Assembly (NCBI GenBank): GCA_015063585.1
Contig: SVTW01000019.1
Location: 1-34,321 of the forward strand
Source of the DNA: Oscillospiraceae bacterium
GTDB taxonomy: Bacteria; Bacillota; Clostridia; Oscillospirales; CAG-272
Length of the DNA stretch: 34,321 nt
Reading direction: 5' to 3'
A program made the position numbers and the translations under genes. Under the pieces are notes generated by a model. It ran no database searches and was not told where the DNA came from. It saw only the letters and a program-made list of their open reading frames with translations. Shown here one piece after another: positions 1 through 6,331 of the stretch (position 1 is its first letter; each line of letters begins with the position of its first letter).

Positions 1-105
1 TCATCCCTCAAAAGAGGAGTCCACCCCTGCTGTAGCGGATTTCAGGTTCAGGGCTCCGCTAATTCCCCGGCTGGTATGGCCTAATTTTACAGTCTGACGC
101 TGCTA
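1..105 (-). ncRNA. ffs: Signal recognition particle RNA, large (Alu-containing) type, 5' part only
   Basis: Read on the minus strand from about position 105 to the window edge, the sequence follows the 5' (Alu) domain of the Bacillus/Clostridium SRP RNA. It has an AGC-CGGGGA segment, then TAGCGG-GCCCTG-ACCTG-AAATCCGCT, then AGCAGGG, and then a small CTCCTCTTTTGAGGG hairpin. Known role: scaffold of the SRP with Ffh, delivering signal-peptide-bearing nascent chains to the membrane and slowing elongation. Only about 100 nt are in the window, so the S domain (GGAA tetraloop, Ffh site) is not seen. A consensus promoter sits just upstream at the right distance. The 5' end is inferred from that promoter. 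Confidence 0.85.
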
Positions 106-111
106 ATATAT

Positions 112-140
112 ATTATAGCAGATTCTTTTTAATTTTGCAA
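112..140 (-). promoter_or_regulatory. Sigma-A promoter of the SRP RNA gene
   Basis: Minus-strand -35 TTGCAA (135-140) and perfect -10 TATAAT (112-117), separated by 17 bp. Start of transcription is expected near 104-106, directly at the SRP RNA 5' end. Confidence 0.8.
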
Positions 141-181
141 GAGATTTTGAAAAATTCATGATTTTTTCATAAAAGACAAGT

Positions 182-205
182 CCCCCGCCCGATTTCGGGC
201 GGGGG
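182..205 (-). terminator. Rho-independent-type hairpin closing the lipoprotein operon
   Basis: A 10-bp perfect stem (CCCCCGCCCG / CGGGCGGGGG) with a 4-nt loop lies 9 bp after the stop codon of the last lipoprotein gene. On the minus strand it is followed by a loose U-rich stretch (CTTGTCTTTTAT). Confidence 0.75.
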
Positions 206-214
206 AAATTCAAA

Positions 215-1294
215 CTATGTGTTTTCGGAATTTTCTGTGGTATGGATACCCCAAAATTCTTCGGCGTGGCATTTACAGGGGAACCAGTTTTCCGGATAGT
301 CAAACTCCCTGCGGTTTGCCCATTCATATTTTTCCACAAAACGCACACCGGTTTCGTCCTCATAGAGCCAAATGAAAAGTGATTCTTCCGGGGCAATGTC
401 TTTAACGTCGTAGCAATACTGATAGATGATAAGCGAGCCGTCTTCGGTCTCCTCTTCAAATTTTGTCGGGTTCGTAAAATTGTAAAGGAACAAATGAATA
501 CTCATCCCCTCAAATAAAACCGCAGTTCCAACTTCTTCGGCAACCTCCTCAAACCGAATGTAGAGGTGCGGAACATCCTGCGGAAGTTCGACCTCGCGGA
601 AGGAGAGCTGTGCATAAAATTCATCCGAAATTGTGCCTGTGTCTGAGTTGATCCGTATCAACAGATCTTGATAGAAAAAGGTTTCATACATTCTCGGCTC
701 ATCCTCGCTGTATTTCGTAACGTATGCCGTTACACTGCCATCCTTCAAAACGCGCGTTTTGGTTTCGGATTCGGCAAGACCTGCAAGCACCTCGGTTCTA
801 TCGTAATTTTCCGGCAGGGGCGCAATCTTGATAATCGTTGCCCCACCGTCGTTTTCGGGATGGAACCAGATACTCGGTAGCATCCACTTATCATATTCAA
901 ACAGCGTAATGGTATCACGCAAATCAATCGGATTCTCCCCCGAATACGGAATTACAACCTTTTGTGTATCCTTCACCTTGCCAAGCCATGAAACGTATTG
1001 TGGGTAATCCATATGAAACTCTTCTCGATCCCTGTTATGGGCAGGAATGTCAAGAGAAACAACAGCAAGATAACGAAGATATTCCTCCACGCTATGAAAA
1101 GATTCCGCGCATGCATGAACGCCCTCGATGATCATACCATCGTCTTTTGCGGATCCGCTTTCGGATTCCGACTCACTGCCGGACGAATCATCCGTAGTTT
1201 CACCCTCGCCATTGGGGGGAGAAGCGGAGACGCAACCCACAAAAGATATGCATAGGCATAAACATAGTAGGATCAATAGATATTTTTTCATCAT
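215..1294 (-). CDS. Lipoprotein, last gene of the surface array; family not recognised
   Basis: Predicted 359-aa lipoprotein. The N-terminus is a classic type II signal (MMKKYLLILLC...), with lipobox FVGC near residues 18-21. A low-complexity Glu/Ser/Gly/Asp linker (about 28-50) then separates the lipid anchor from a globular part. I do not recognise the mature domain, and it is clearly less similar to the five upstream paralogues than they are to one another, lacking their YYxY start and conserved C-terminal ED-L-LY tail. It is the sixth and last lipoprotein gene after the peptidase gene at 6332-9691 and is followed by a terminator. Two in-frame ATGs are adjacent (1294 and 1291); the AGGAGC Shine-Dalgarno spacing favours the second. 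A short upstream ORF overlaps the start (see 1291-1332). Confidence 0.85.
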   Translation of the reverse strand: MMKKYLLILLCLCLCISFVGCVSASPPNGEGETTDDSSGSESESESGSAKDDGMIIEGVHACAESFHSVEEYLRYLAVVSLDIPAHNRDREEFHMDYPQYVSWLGKVKDTQKVVIPYSGENPIDLRDTITLFEYDKWMLPSIWFHPENDGGATIIKIAPLPENYDRTEVLAGLAESETKTRVLKDGSVTAYVTKYSEDEPRMYETFFYQDLLIRINSDTGTISDEFYAQLSFREVELPQDVPHLYIRFEEVAEEVGTAVLFEGMSIHLFLYNFTNPTKFEEETEDGSLIIYQYCYDVKDIAPEESLFIWLYEDETGVRFVEKYEWANRREFDYPENWFPCKCHAEEFWGIHTTENSENT

Positions 1295-1351
1295 AAGCTC
1301 CTTTTTTTGTTACATAGATATTTTTTCATCATAGGCTCCTTTCTTTTTGTT
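1276..1351. repeat. Two tandem 38-bp copies of a Shine-Dalgarno/start-codon segment
   Basis: Units 1276-1313 and 1314-1351 share an almost identical sequence (minus strand: ...AGGAGC-CT/TT-ATGATGAAAAAATATCTAT). They differ by a substitution and a small shift in the T/A run. The duplication gives the downstream lipoprotein gene two ribosome-binding sites in series. Confidence 0.8.
1291..1332 (-). CDS. Possible 13-residue leader ORF coupled to the last lipoprotein gene
   Basis: ATGATG with its own AGGAGC Shine-Dalgarno opens a 13-codon frame (MMKKYLCNKKRSL). Its TGA overlaps the ATG of the downstream gene (ATGA). It arose from a 38-bp tandem duplication of the Shine-Dalgarno and start region. 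Whether it is translated or merely a duplication scar cannot be told from sequence. Confidence 0.3.
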   Translation of the reverse strand: MMKKYLCNKKRSL

Positions 1352-1443
1352 CCCCCGCAACTCGCGGGAGGGCGGGCGGCGGAGTAAATCGGCAAGCGGT
1401 TTAGTTTTCGACCGAATAGAGCAAACGATCCTCCGGGAGCGGG
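1350..1443. repeat. Gene-junction repeat of the lipoprotein array (copy 1)
   Basis: This holds the GC-rich inverted repeat (CCCCGCAACTCGCGGG then GGGCGGGCGGCGG), the GAGTAAATCGGCAAGCGG spacer, the stop codon and the last codons of the upstream gene. It is closely related to the copies at 4339-4436 and 5341-5438 and, in part, to 2357-2376 and 3321-3355. There is no U-run after the hairpin on the minus strand, so it looks like an intra-operon RNA hairpin or recombination patch rather than a strong terminator. Confidence 0.7.
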
Positions 1444-2324
1444 TCCTTAAAAATATACAGGTGATAGGGGGTGCTCCCCTCTTCGATTCTGCCGTCGTCT
1501 CTCTCATAAGACCAAAACAATTGCAAGCAAATGCTCAGGCATACCGTATCATTCTCGGTAAGAATATACTTTGGGTCGTTACCGAGGTCGGTGTAGCGGA
1601 TATATCTCCACTCCACTCCTGCCTCAATGCCCTCCGCAAAAGCCGTTTCCACCTGTTTTTTAATGGCTGTCTCTACCAACTCATCATCGAAAACATCATC
1701 CATATCGTCGGTAAACAACCCAAAATCATCCTCTGCGGAATACGCGATAAGCTTTCCGTGGCAACAATATTGCACCCACACAGAATCGCTGGTTTCTATT
1801 TCATTGATACATTTTGTAAAATAAATTATAACAGATCCGGAAGGACGCAGATCATCAGAAACGATCGTAATACGGTAATCGGAAACATCCACCCCAAAGG
1901 TCGCTTTCAGAAATTGCTCTGCTTGGCTTATATAGGTAAGCACTTTATTATCCGCAGAGTTCAACCCCTCGCATTCCTCGCAGTAAGAGTAAAAAGACCT
2001 AACAACACCGTCTTCCGTAACACGAAAAAAGCCCCATTTTTCTGTCTCGTACGTCCGGTAGGAATGGTGGATCAAATCATATGAACGTTCATATTCTCCC
2101 GTGATCTCCATGCCGTTTATCTCAACCGTTTTCGTTTTTTCGGCATTCTCATCAATGTATTTGTCGAAAATACTCGGAAAATGATATGCGGGATAACAAT
2201 TTAAATAACTTGTGGAATCATATACCTGATCGCCGCCATACGCATAATACTGTGCAGGCTTTTGTGTGCAACCGCATGCACATAAAGTAAGTAGACACAA
2301 CACAATACAAAATAGTTTTTTCAT
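1401..2324 (-). CDS. Array lipoprotein paralogue A
   Basis: Predicted 307-aa lipoprotein. The signal peptide MKKLFCIVLCLLTLCACGC is identical to the one at 2417-3289 and one residue off that at 4398-5315. The lipid-modified Cys is one of those near 16-19. The mature part starts YYAY. The core carries the family pattern seen in all five paralogues: V-D-V-S-D-Y, a beta strand, F-T-K-x-x-N-E/G-x-x-T-x-D, then a strand, G-x-L-x-x-Y/S-S-A, and an acidic D-x-x-F-D helix region. The C-terminus ends PLPEDRLLY. The FTK-NG-TSD-dG-L layout is reminiscent of PepSY/YcdB-like repeats, but that is inference and no function is assigned. There is no promoter in the 92-bp gap upstream; it is probably co-transcribed from 9884. 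Confidence 0.85.
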   Translation of the reverse strand: MKKLFCIVLCLLTLCACGCTQKPAQYYAYGGDQVYDSTSYLNCYPAYHFPSIFDKYIDENAEKTKTVEINGMEITGEYERSYDLIHHSYRTYETEKWGFFRVTEDGVVRSFYSYCEECEGLNSADNKVLTYISQAEQFLKATFGVDVSDYRITIVSDDLRPSGSVIIYFTKCINEIETSDSVWVQYCCHGKLIAYSAEDDFGLFTDDMDDVFDDELVETAIKKQVETAFAEGIEAGVEWRYIRYTDLGNDPKYILTENDTVCLSICLQLFWSYERDDGRIEEGSTPYHLYIFKDPLPEDRLLYSVEN

Positions 2325-2366
2325 GGTTATTATTTCTCCTAATAAGCTCCTTTTTTGTTACCCCGC
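2238..2366. repeat. 5' cassette repeat (leader plus signal peptide), copy 1
   Basis: 129 bp covering hairpin edge, AAGGAGC, AGGAG Shine-Dalgarno, start codon and the complete signal-peptide coding sequence. It matches the copy at 3203-3331 at 128 of 129 positions and the copy at 5229-5357 with roughly seven differences. Similarity stops a few codons after the lipobox. Confidence 0.85.
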
Positions 2367-2416
2367 AACTCGCGGGAAGCATTTTCGTCGGATGGTATAT
2401 CTTACGTTAGTGCTTT

Positions 2417-3289
2417 TTAGGGAAGTTCGTTCAAAAATATTGCAACTCTTGCCGCCGCGGTCTCTCTCATATAAGAAATTCTCACCTCGACAATCAGATA
2501 AGGGGTTCCGTCCTCGGTTTCATACAGCAACGGGGCTTTTTCCACATACCATACCATCTCACCAAGCTCTTTCGTAGCCTGCTCAAATGCGATTTCAAGC
2601 CGAGCATCAATTGCCCGATACATCATCTGCTCGTCAAAGGAGACATCTACACTGTCAGGTCCGTTTCCAAACCACGGCGTAGCAGAAATAGAGTGTAACT
2701 CTCCATTCGGATACAAGGAAATATAAACGCTGTCATTTGTCGCATAGCCGTTCACGTATTTGGTAAAACGAACCCCCCATGATGTTGAGGTGAGTTTAAG
2801 ATCACTCTCAAGCGCCTCCACACGATAGTCGGTCACGTCAACGCCTGTTATTTCTTTTACCCTGCTTCGCGTCGCGACAATAAACTCATGTCTGTTTAGA
2901 TATTCGGTAGAATCCTGCTCGATCGGATCCAAAAAATGAATTTTGCGCACCGTTCCGTTTTGGTCTACGGTGAACTGCTGATTTTCGGCAGACGACAAAT
3001 ACCGATGGTAAACGGTGCCTCCTTCATATTGTGTGGAATCCTGATAAGTACCTTCCATCACCCGACCGCAAAGCTCAACCGAGCAAATTTGTTCTGCTGA
3101 ATCATCCCGATAGGCACGATCCGCCTCTATATTGGGAAAGCTTGGACTGCAATCAACCTGATAATCCTTATAAAACGTGCTTTCCCACGGAACATCAATC
3201 ATATACGCATAATACTGTGCAGGCTTTTGTGTGCAACCGCATGCACATAAAGTAAGTAGACACAACACAATACAAAATAGTTTTTTCAT
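2417..3289 (-). CDS. Array lipoprotein paralogue B (short C-terminus)
   Basis: Predicted 290-aa lipoprotein with the shared signal peptide and QKPAQYYAY start. The family core is present (GVDVTDYRVEAL, VRFTKYVNGYATNDSVYISLYPNGELHSISA). The C-terminus stops at AIFLNELP, where the paralogues continue with a further EP/DP-L-ED-LLY tail, so this copy has lost or replaced the tail. The start codon is preceded by AGGAG plus an 11-nt spacer, and a second, now unused AAGGAGC lies further upstream. The mature sequence has diverged strongly from copy A although the leader DNA is nearly identical. Function unknown; envelope-anchored by prediction. Confidence 0.85.
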   Translation of the reverse strand: MKKLFCIVLCLLTLCACGCTQKPAQYYAYMIDVPWESTFYKDYQVDCSPSFPNIEADRAYRDDSAEQICSVELCGRVMEGTYQDSTQYEGGTVYHRYLSSAENQQFTVDQNGTVRKIHFLDPIEQDSTEYLNRHEFIVATRSRVKEITGVDVTDYRVEALESDLKLTSTSWGVRFTKYVNGYATNDSVYISLYPNGELHSISATPWFGNGPDSVDVSFDEQMMYRAIDARLEIAFEQATKELGEMVWYVEKAPLLYETEDGTPYLIVEVRISYMRETAAARVAIFLNELP

Positions 3290-3331
3290 CGTTATTATTT
3301 CTCCTAATAAGCTCCTTTTTTGTTACCCCGC
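3203..3331. repeat. 5' cassette repeat (leader plus signal peptide), copy 2
   Basis: Same 129-bp element as at 2238-2366, with a single difference next to the start codon. Confidence 0.85.
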
Positions 3332-3360
3332 CGCTCGCGCGAGGGCGGGGGGCGGTTCGT

Positions 3361-4329
3361 CTAACAAGGCATATCCGCTGACGATCTGTTATAACCAACA
3401 CCATCCTCGGGAGCCGGTTCAAAGAAAACCGCAACAGGACATTCTAAGCACTTGTATTTTATCGAGTCATCAGGATAGGGAGAGGGATAATAAATATACC
3501 GACGCACTTCCCAATAAATCGTTCCGTTAACGGTTTTTTTCAAGCGTTCATCATTGTCGATGCCGGTGTAGTCTTGGAGAAGCCATACAATCTCCACGTT
3601 ATCTTCAGCCGCGCTCGCAAAGCACGCCTGTAAATATTTGTTGATCGCCTCATCCATCAGTTCCGTATTGATTGTAACAACATCATCCTCTGAAAAAAGC
3701 CCTATATTATGCGCTTCATAACGTTTTAAATGTCCGTCCCTATAAAATTCAAGACGAAAATATTCATCCGTACGGTACCCACCGACATATTTTGTAAGAT
3801 AAACTTCATGTGATGAATCATCATACTTTTTGGCGGAATAATCGTAGTAATAGGAAGAAGCATCAACCCCCGATAACTCATAAATGATATCCTTTGCCAT
3901 CCCGTAGATATCAAGAGATTCAAGATTCAATTCCTCCATTTCTTCTATTCCCCCTTCATAGTAGCTATAGGAGGAATACGGTTTGATCATCGCAACCGAC
4001 CCATCATCATAAAGTGCAAAGGATCCGTATTGATAGACACTATAGTAATGAGCACGTTTTCCGTCAACACCTTTTATCGAGTAATTGTATTTTGCATCTT
4101 CAATCACTAAATCCTTATAAGAAAACGATTTGGTTTGCGGTTGTGTTTCATCCTTATAATGTCTATAAACCCCTTCCACTTCAGCCCAATACTGTACCTG
4201 CGTATAGTAATCGATTCTATGAGGAGGCATGAGTCCATATACGTAATACTCAGGCGATTCAGAGCGGCATGAGATCAAGGATAGTAACAAAATCAAAAAC
4301 AAGAAAAGACAAATACATTTTTTCATCAT
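3361..4329 (-). CDS. Array lipoprotein paralogue C
   Basis: Predicted 322-aa lipoprotein beginning MMKKCICLFLF with lipobox LISC, followed by YYVYG. A longer frame reading through the upstream GC hairpin (to 4392) is not used: the AGGAGC Shine-Dalgarno sits directly before the double ATG at 4329/4326. The core matches the family (GVDASSYYYDY, VYLTKYVGGYRTDEYFRLEFYRDGHLKRYEA, GLFSEDDVV). It is rich in Tyr. The C-terminal tail (PVAVFFEPAPEDGVGY) corresponds to the ED-LLY tail of the other copies. Its signal peptide differs from copies A, B and D, and its leader has the ATGATG arrangement also seen in the last array gene. Function unknown. Confidence 0.85.
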   Translation of the reverse strand: MMKKCICLFLFLILLLSLISCRSESPEYYVYGLMPPHRIDYYTQVQYWAEVEGVYRHYKDETQPQTKSFSYKDLVIEDAKYNYSIKGVDGKRAHYYSVYQYGSFALYDDGSVAMIKPYSSYSYYEGGIEEMEELNLESLDIYGMAKDIIYELSGVDASSYYYDYSAKKYDDSSHEVYLTKYVGGYRTDEYFRLEFYRDGHLKRYEAHNIGLFSEDDVVTINTELMDEAINKYLQACFASAAEDNVEIVWLLQDYTGIDNDERLKKTVNGTIYWEVRRYIYYPSPYPDDSIKYKCLECPVAVFFEPAPEDGVGYNRSSADMPC

Positions 4330-4338
4330 AGGCTCCTT

Positions 4339-4436
4339 TCTTTTTGTTACCCCGCAGCTCGCGCGAGAGCGGGCGGCGGAGTAAATCGGCAAGCGGTTTA
4401 TTTCCCTTTCTCGTAGAGCAGATCCTCCGAGAGCGG
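4339..4436. repeat. Gene-junction repeat (copy 2): 3' end, GC hairpin, spacer
   Basis: About 98 bp, roughly 95% identical to 5341-5438. It spans the last 13 codons of the upstream gene (PLSEDLLYEKGK), the stop codon, the AAATCGGCAAGCGG spacer, the GC-rich inverted repeat and the CTTTTTGTTACCCCGC edge that precedes the next Shine-Dalgarno. Confidence 0.8.
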
Positions 4437-5315
4437 GTATTCCCGTACGTTGGAAATCAAATAATCGCTGTTTTCAAATGGTTGCAGAAAGATCGCGATC
4501 GGGATGCCGACAGCAAAGAAGCTTTCTCCGTCCTCAAAATAAACACCGACATTTACAAGTAGAAACGGAACCCCCGATGTATGCATATTGATTTGCTTAT
4601 CTTTGTAATACCAACAAACCTTTTTGGGAGCATTTTGATAGCTTGCCGCGATATATCGGTCGATCTCTTGCTTCACCAGATCGTCCCGAAACTCGACGTT
4701 CAGATCTCCGTCATACATGCCCACATCGTATGAATATGCACTTGCGAGGCTACCGTCCGCATACAGACCAATCTTGATTTCTTCGCTGGTTGGAACCCCG
4801 TTGATCGGTTTTGTAAAAGAAACATAGGACTTATCTGAATCGTCATATGAAATCTCCACAACGTAATCCTCAAGGTTTACCTTGAACAGATCCTCCGCGA
4901 TTTCCCGCGCGATCAAATAACGCTCGGGATTGCTAAGATGAGAGGAATCGCATTCCCTTTCCTCTTTCAAGTAAAAAGAGTTAATCCCTCCATCCTCGTA
5001 CACATAAACTTCCCCTTGTATATAATTGCTATAGCCGTGCACAACCCTACCGTCTTTACCTCTGTAGGACTTTCGATAGGTTGCATCGGTAATCGACACC
5101 CCGCGGTAGGTAAAGGAGTAGGTCTGCTGCTCCGGTGGCGGGATTTCCGGGGCGTCGGAAAGTTCAAACACTAAAGCATTCTCCATTACATAGTAATGCA
5201 CCGGTCCCGCTACAGCAGGATCCAACCCATAGCCATAGTACCGTGCCGGTTTTTGTGTGCAACCGCATGCACATAAAGTAAGTAGACACAACACAATACA
5301 AAATAGTCTTTTCAT
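4398..5315 (-). CDS. Array lipoprotein paralogue D
   Basis: Predicted 305-aa lipoprotein: MKRLFCIVLCLLTLCACGCTQKPARYYGYG start, i.e. the common signal cassette. The family core is visible (VNLEDYVVEISYDD, YVSFTKPINGVPTSEEIKIGLYADGSLASAYSYDVGMYDGDLNVEFRDDLVKQEIDRYI). A second predicted strand-rich half (GVPFLLVNVGVYFEDGESFFAVGIPIAIFLQP) leads to the PLSEDLLYEKGK tail, which is identical in copy E. Gaps to the neighbouring genes are 68 and 84 bp, filled by the junction repeats. Cell-surface anchored by prediction; molecular role unknown. Confidence 0.85.
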   Translation of the reverse strand: MKRLFCIVLCLLTLCACGCTQKPARYYGYGLDPAVAGPVHYYVMENALVFELSDAPEIPPPEQQTYSFTYRGVSITDATYRKSYRGKDGRVVHGYSNYIQGEVYVYEDGGINSFYLKEERECDSSHLSNPERYLIAREIAEDLFKVNLEDYVVEISYDDSDKSYVSFTKPINGVPTSEEIKIGLYADGSLASAYSYDVGMYDGDLNVEFRDDLVKQEIDRYIAASYQNAPKKVCWYYKDKQINMHTSGVPFLLVNVGVYFEDGESFFAVGIPIAIFLQPFENSDYLISNVREYPLSEDLLYEKGK

Positions 5316-5357
5316 CGTTATTATTTCTCCTAATAAGCTCCTTTTTTGTTACCCCGC
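5229..5357. repeat. 5' cassette repeat (leader plus signal peptide), copy 3
   Basis: Third copy of the 129-bp element at 2238-2366, with about seven substitutions, mostly at the 3' (mature-protein) end. Confidence 0.8.
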
Positions 5358-5438
5358 CGCTCGCGCGAGGGCGGGCGGCGGAGTAAATCGGCAAGCGGTT
5401 TATTTCCCTTTCTCGTAGAGCAGATCCTCCGAGAGCGG
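5341..5438. repeat. Gene-junction repeat (copy 3): 3' end, GC hairpin, spacer
   Basis: Counterpart of 4339-4436. It overlaps the 5' cassette repeat, so the whole gene boundary between copies E and D is composed of repeated sequence. The inverted repeat pairs CCGCCGC with GCGGCGG around the palindrome CTCGCGCGAG. Confidence 0.8.
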
Positions 5439-6317
5439 TTCCTTAAACACGTATATCTCCGCAGATTCATAATGCCCGGAACTATTCGGAAAGCGGTAAT
5501 AAAGATCGATTTCCAAATAAGGCGTTCCGTCGGCAAAGAAGTTAAGGTACACATTATCATACGCATATACAGAAGGCTCGCCGCCATATTTTTCTGCCCT
5601 CGGTGCCAGGCACGTCTTCAAATATGCAACCGCATCGGAATAAGCTTTGTCGATATCAAAGTCCGCATCCACATTTTCCGAAAAACAGCCAAACCAATCT
5701 CCCGCCGAATAGGAATAAAGTGTTCCGTCCAAAAATATTGAAACCGAAACATAATCTGAGGTGAGGATTCCGTTATGAAGCTTTATAAAATGCACTGTCC
5801 AATATTCAAGATTGCTTTCATATTCGGGTGCTTCCATAATGTTTAAAGCGTAGTCCGAAACGTCCACCGAAGACAACTCATAGATCACCTCTTTTGCAAT
5901 TTGAATGGCAGTATGCATGTCAATGTATTCTTCCAGCTTAATCGTATGGTGATCTCTTAAATAATAGTAATAATCATTATTCCTATAAAAGTTCAGTCTT
6001 CCATCCGCATAATAGGAAACTCTCTTAGAATCTGCATCATAATAATTCGCAATAAAACCGTCATCGAACCTCCTCGTATCCTCGTAAGTAAACTCAATCG
6101 ATGCCCCTTGAACTTGAATAGAGACTGTTTGCGGAGCAGTTTCGTCAATATATTCCGTATTATGAAACACATCGCAATACGGCATTTCTATCGTGTTTCC
6201 CAAATACCGCCCTTGGGGATACAAATAATATTCATCCGGTTCATCCGATTGCTTTTCACACCCTGAAAACGGAATCAGAAGAGCCAAAATAAGAAGGATA
6301 ATTAAAATTTTCTTCAT
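5400..6317 (-). CDS. Array lipoprotein paralogue E, first after the peptidase gene
   Basis: Predicted 305-aa lipoprotein: signal peptide MKKILIILLILALLIPFSGC with lipobox FSGC, and mature start EKQSDEPDEYYLY. The core follows the family pattern (SSVDVSDYALNIM, WTVHFIKLHNGILTSDYVSVSIFLDGTLYSYSAGDWFGCFSENVDADFD). A second half has GTPYLEIDLYYRF and the tail VFKEPLSEDLLYEKGK. It starts only 14 bp after the stop of the peptidase gene, with GGGGG six bases before ATG, so it is almost certainly in the same transcript. Its own signal peptide and leader are not of the repeated cassette type, which suggests it is closest to the founder copy. Function unknown. Confidence 0.85.
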   Translation of the reverse strand: MKKILIILLILALLIPFSGCEKQSDEPDEYYLYPQGRYLGNTIEMPYCDVFHNTEYIDETAPQTVSIQVQGASIEFTYEDTRRFDDGFIANYYDADSKRVSYYADGRLNFYRNNDYYYYLRDHHTIKLEEYIDMHTAIQIAKEVIYELSSVDVSDYALNIMEAPEYESNLEYWTVHFIKLHNGILTSDYVSVSIFLDGTLYSYSAGDWFGCFSENVDADFDIDKAYSDAVAYLKTCLAPRAEKYGGEPSVYAYDNVYLNFFADGTPYLEIDLYYRFPNSSGHYESAEIYVFKEPLSEDLLYEKGK

Positions 6318-6331
6318 AATAAACCCCCGTT

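Noticed and set aside
1350-5362. GC-rich junction hairpins as ordinary terminators between array genes
   Set aside because: On the coding strand they are followed by AACAAAAAAGGAG rather than a U-run, and no promoter follows, so read-through transcription is more likely.
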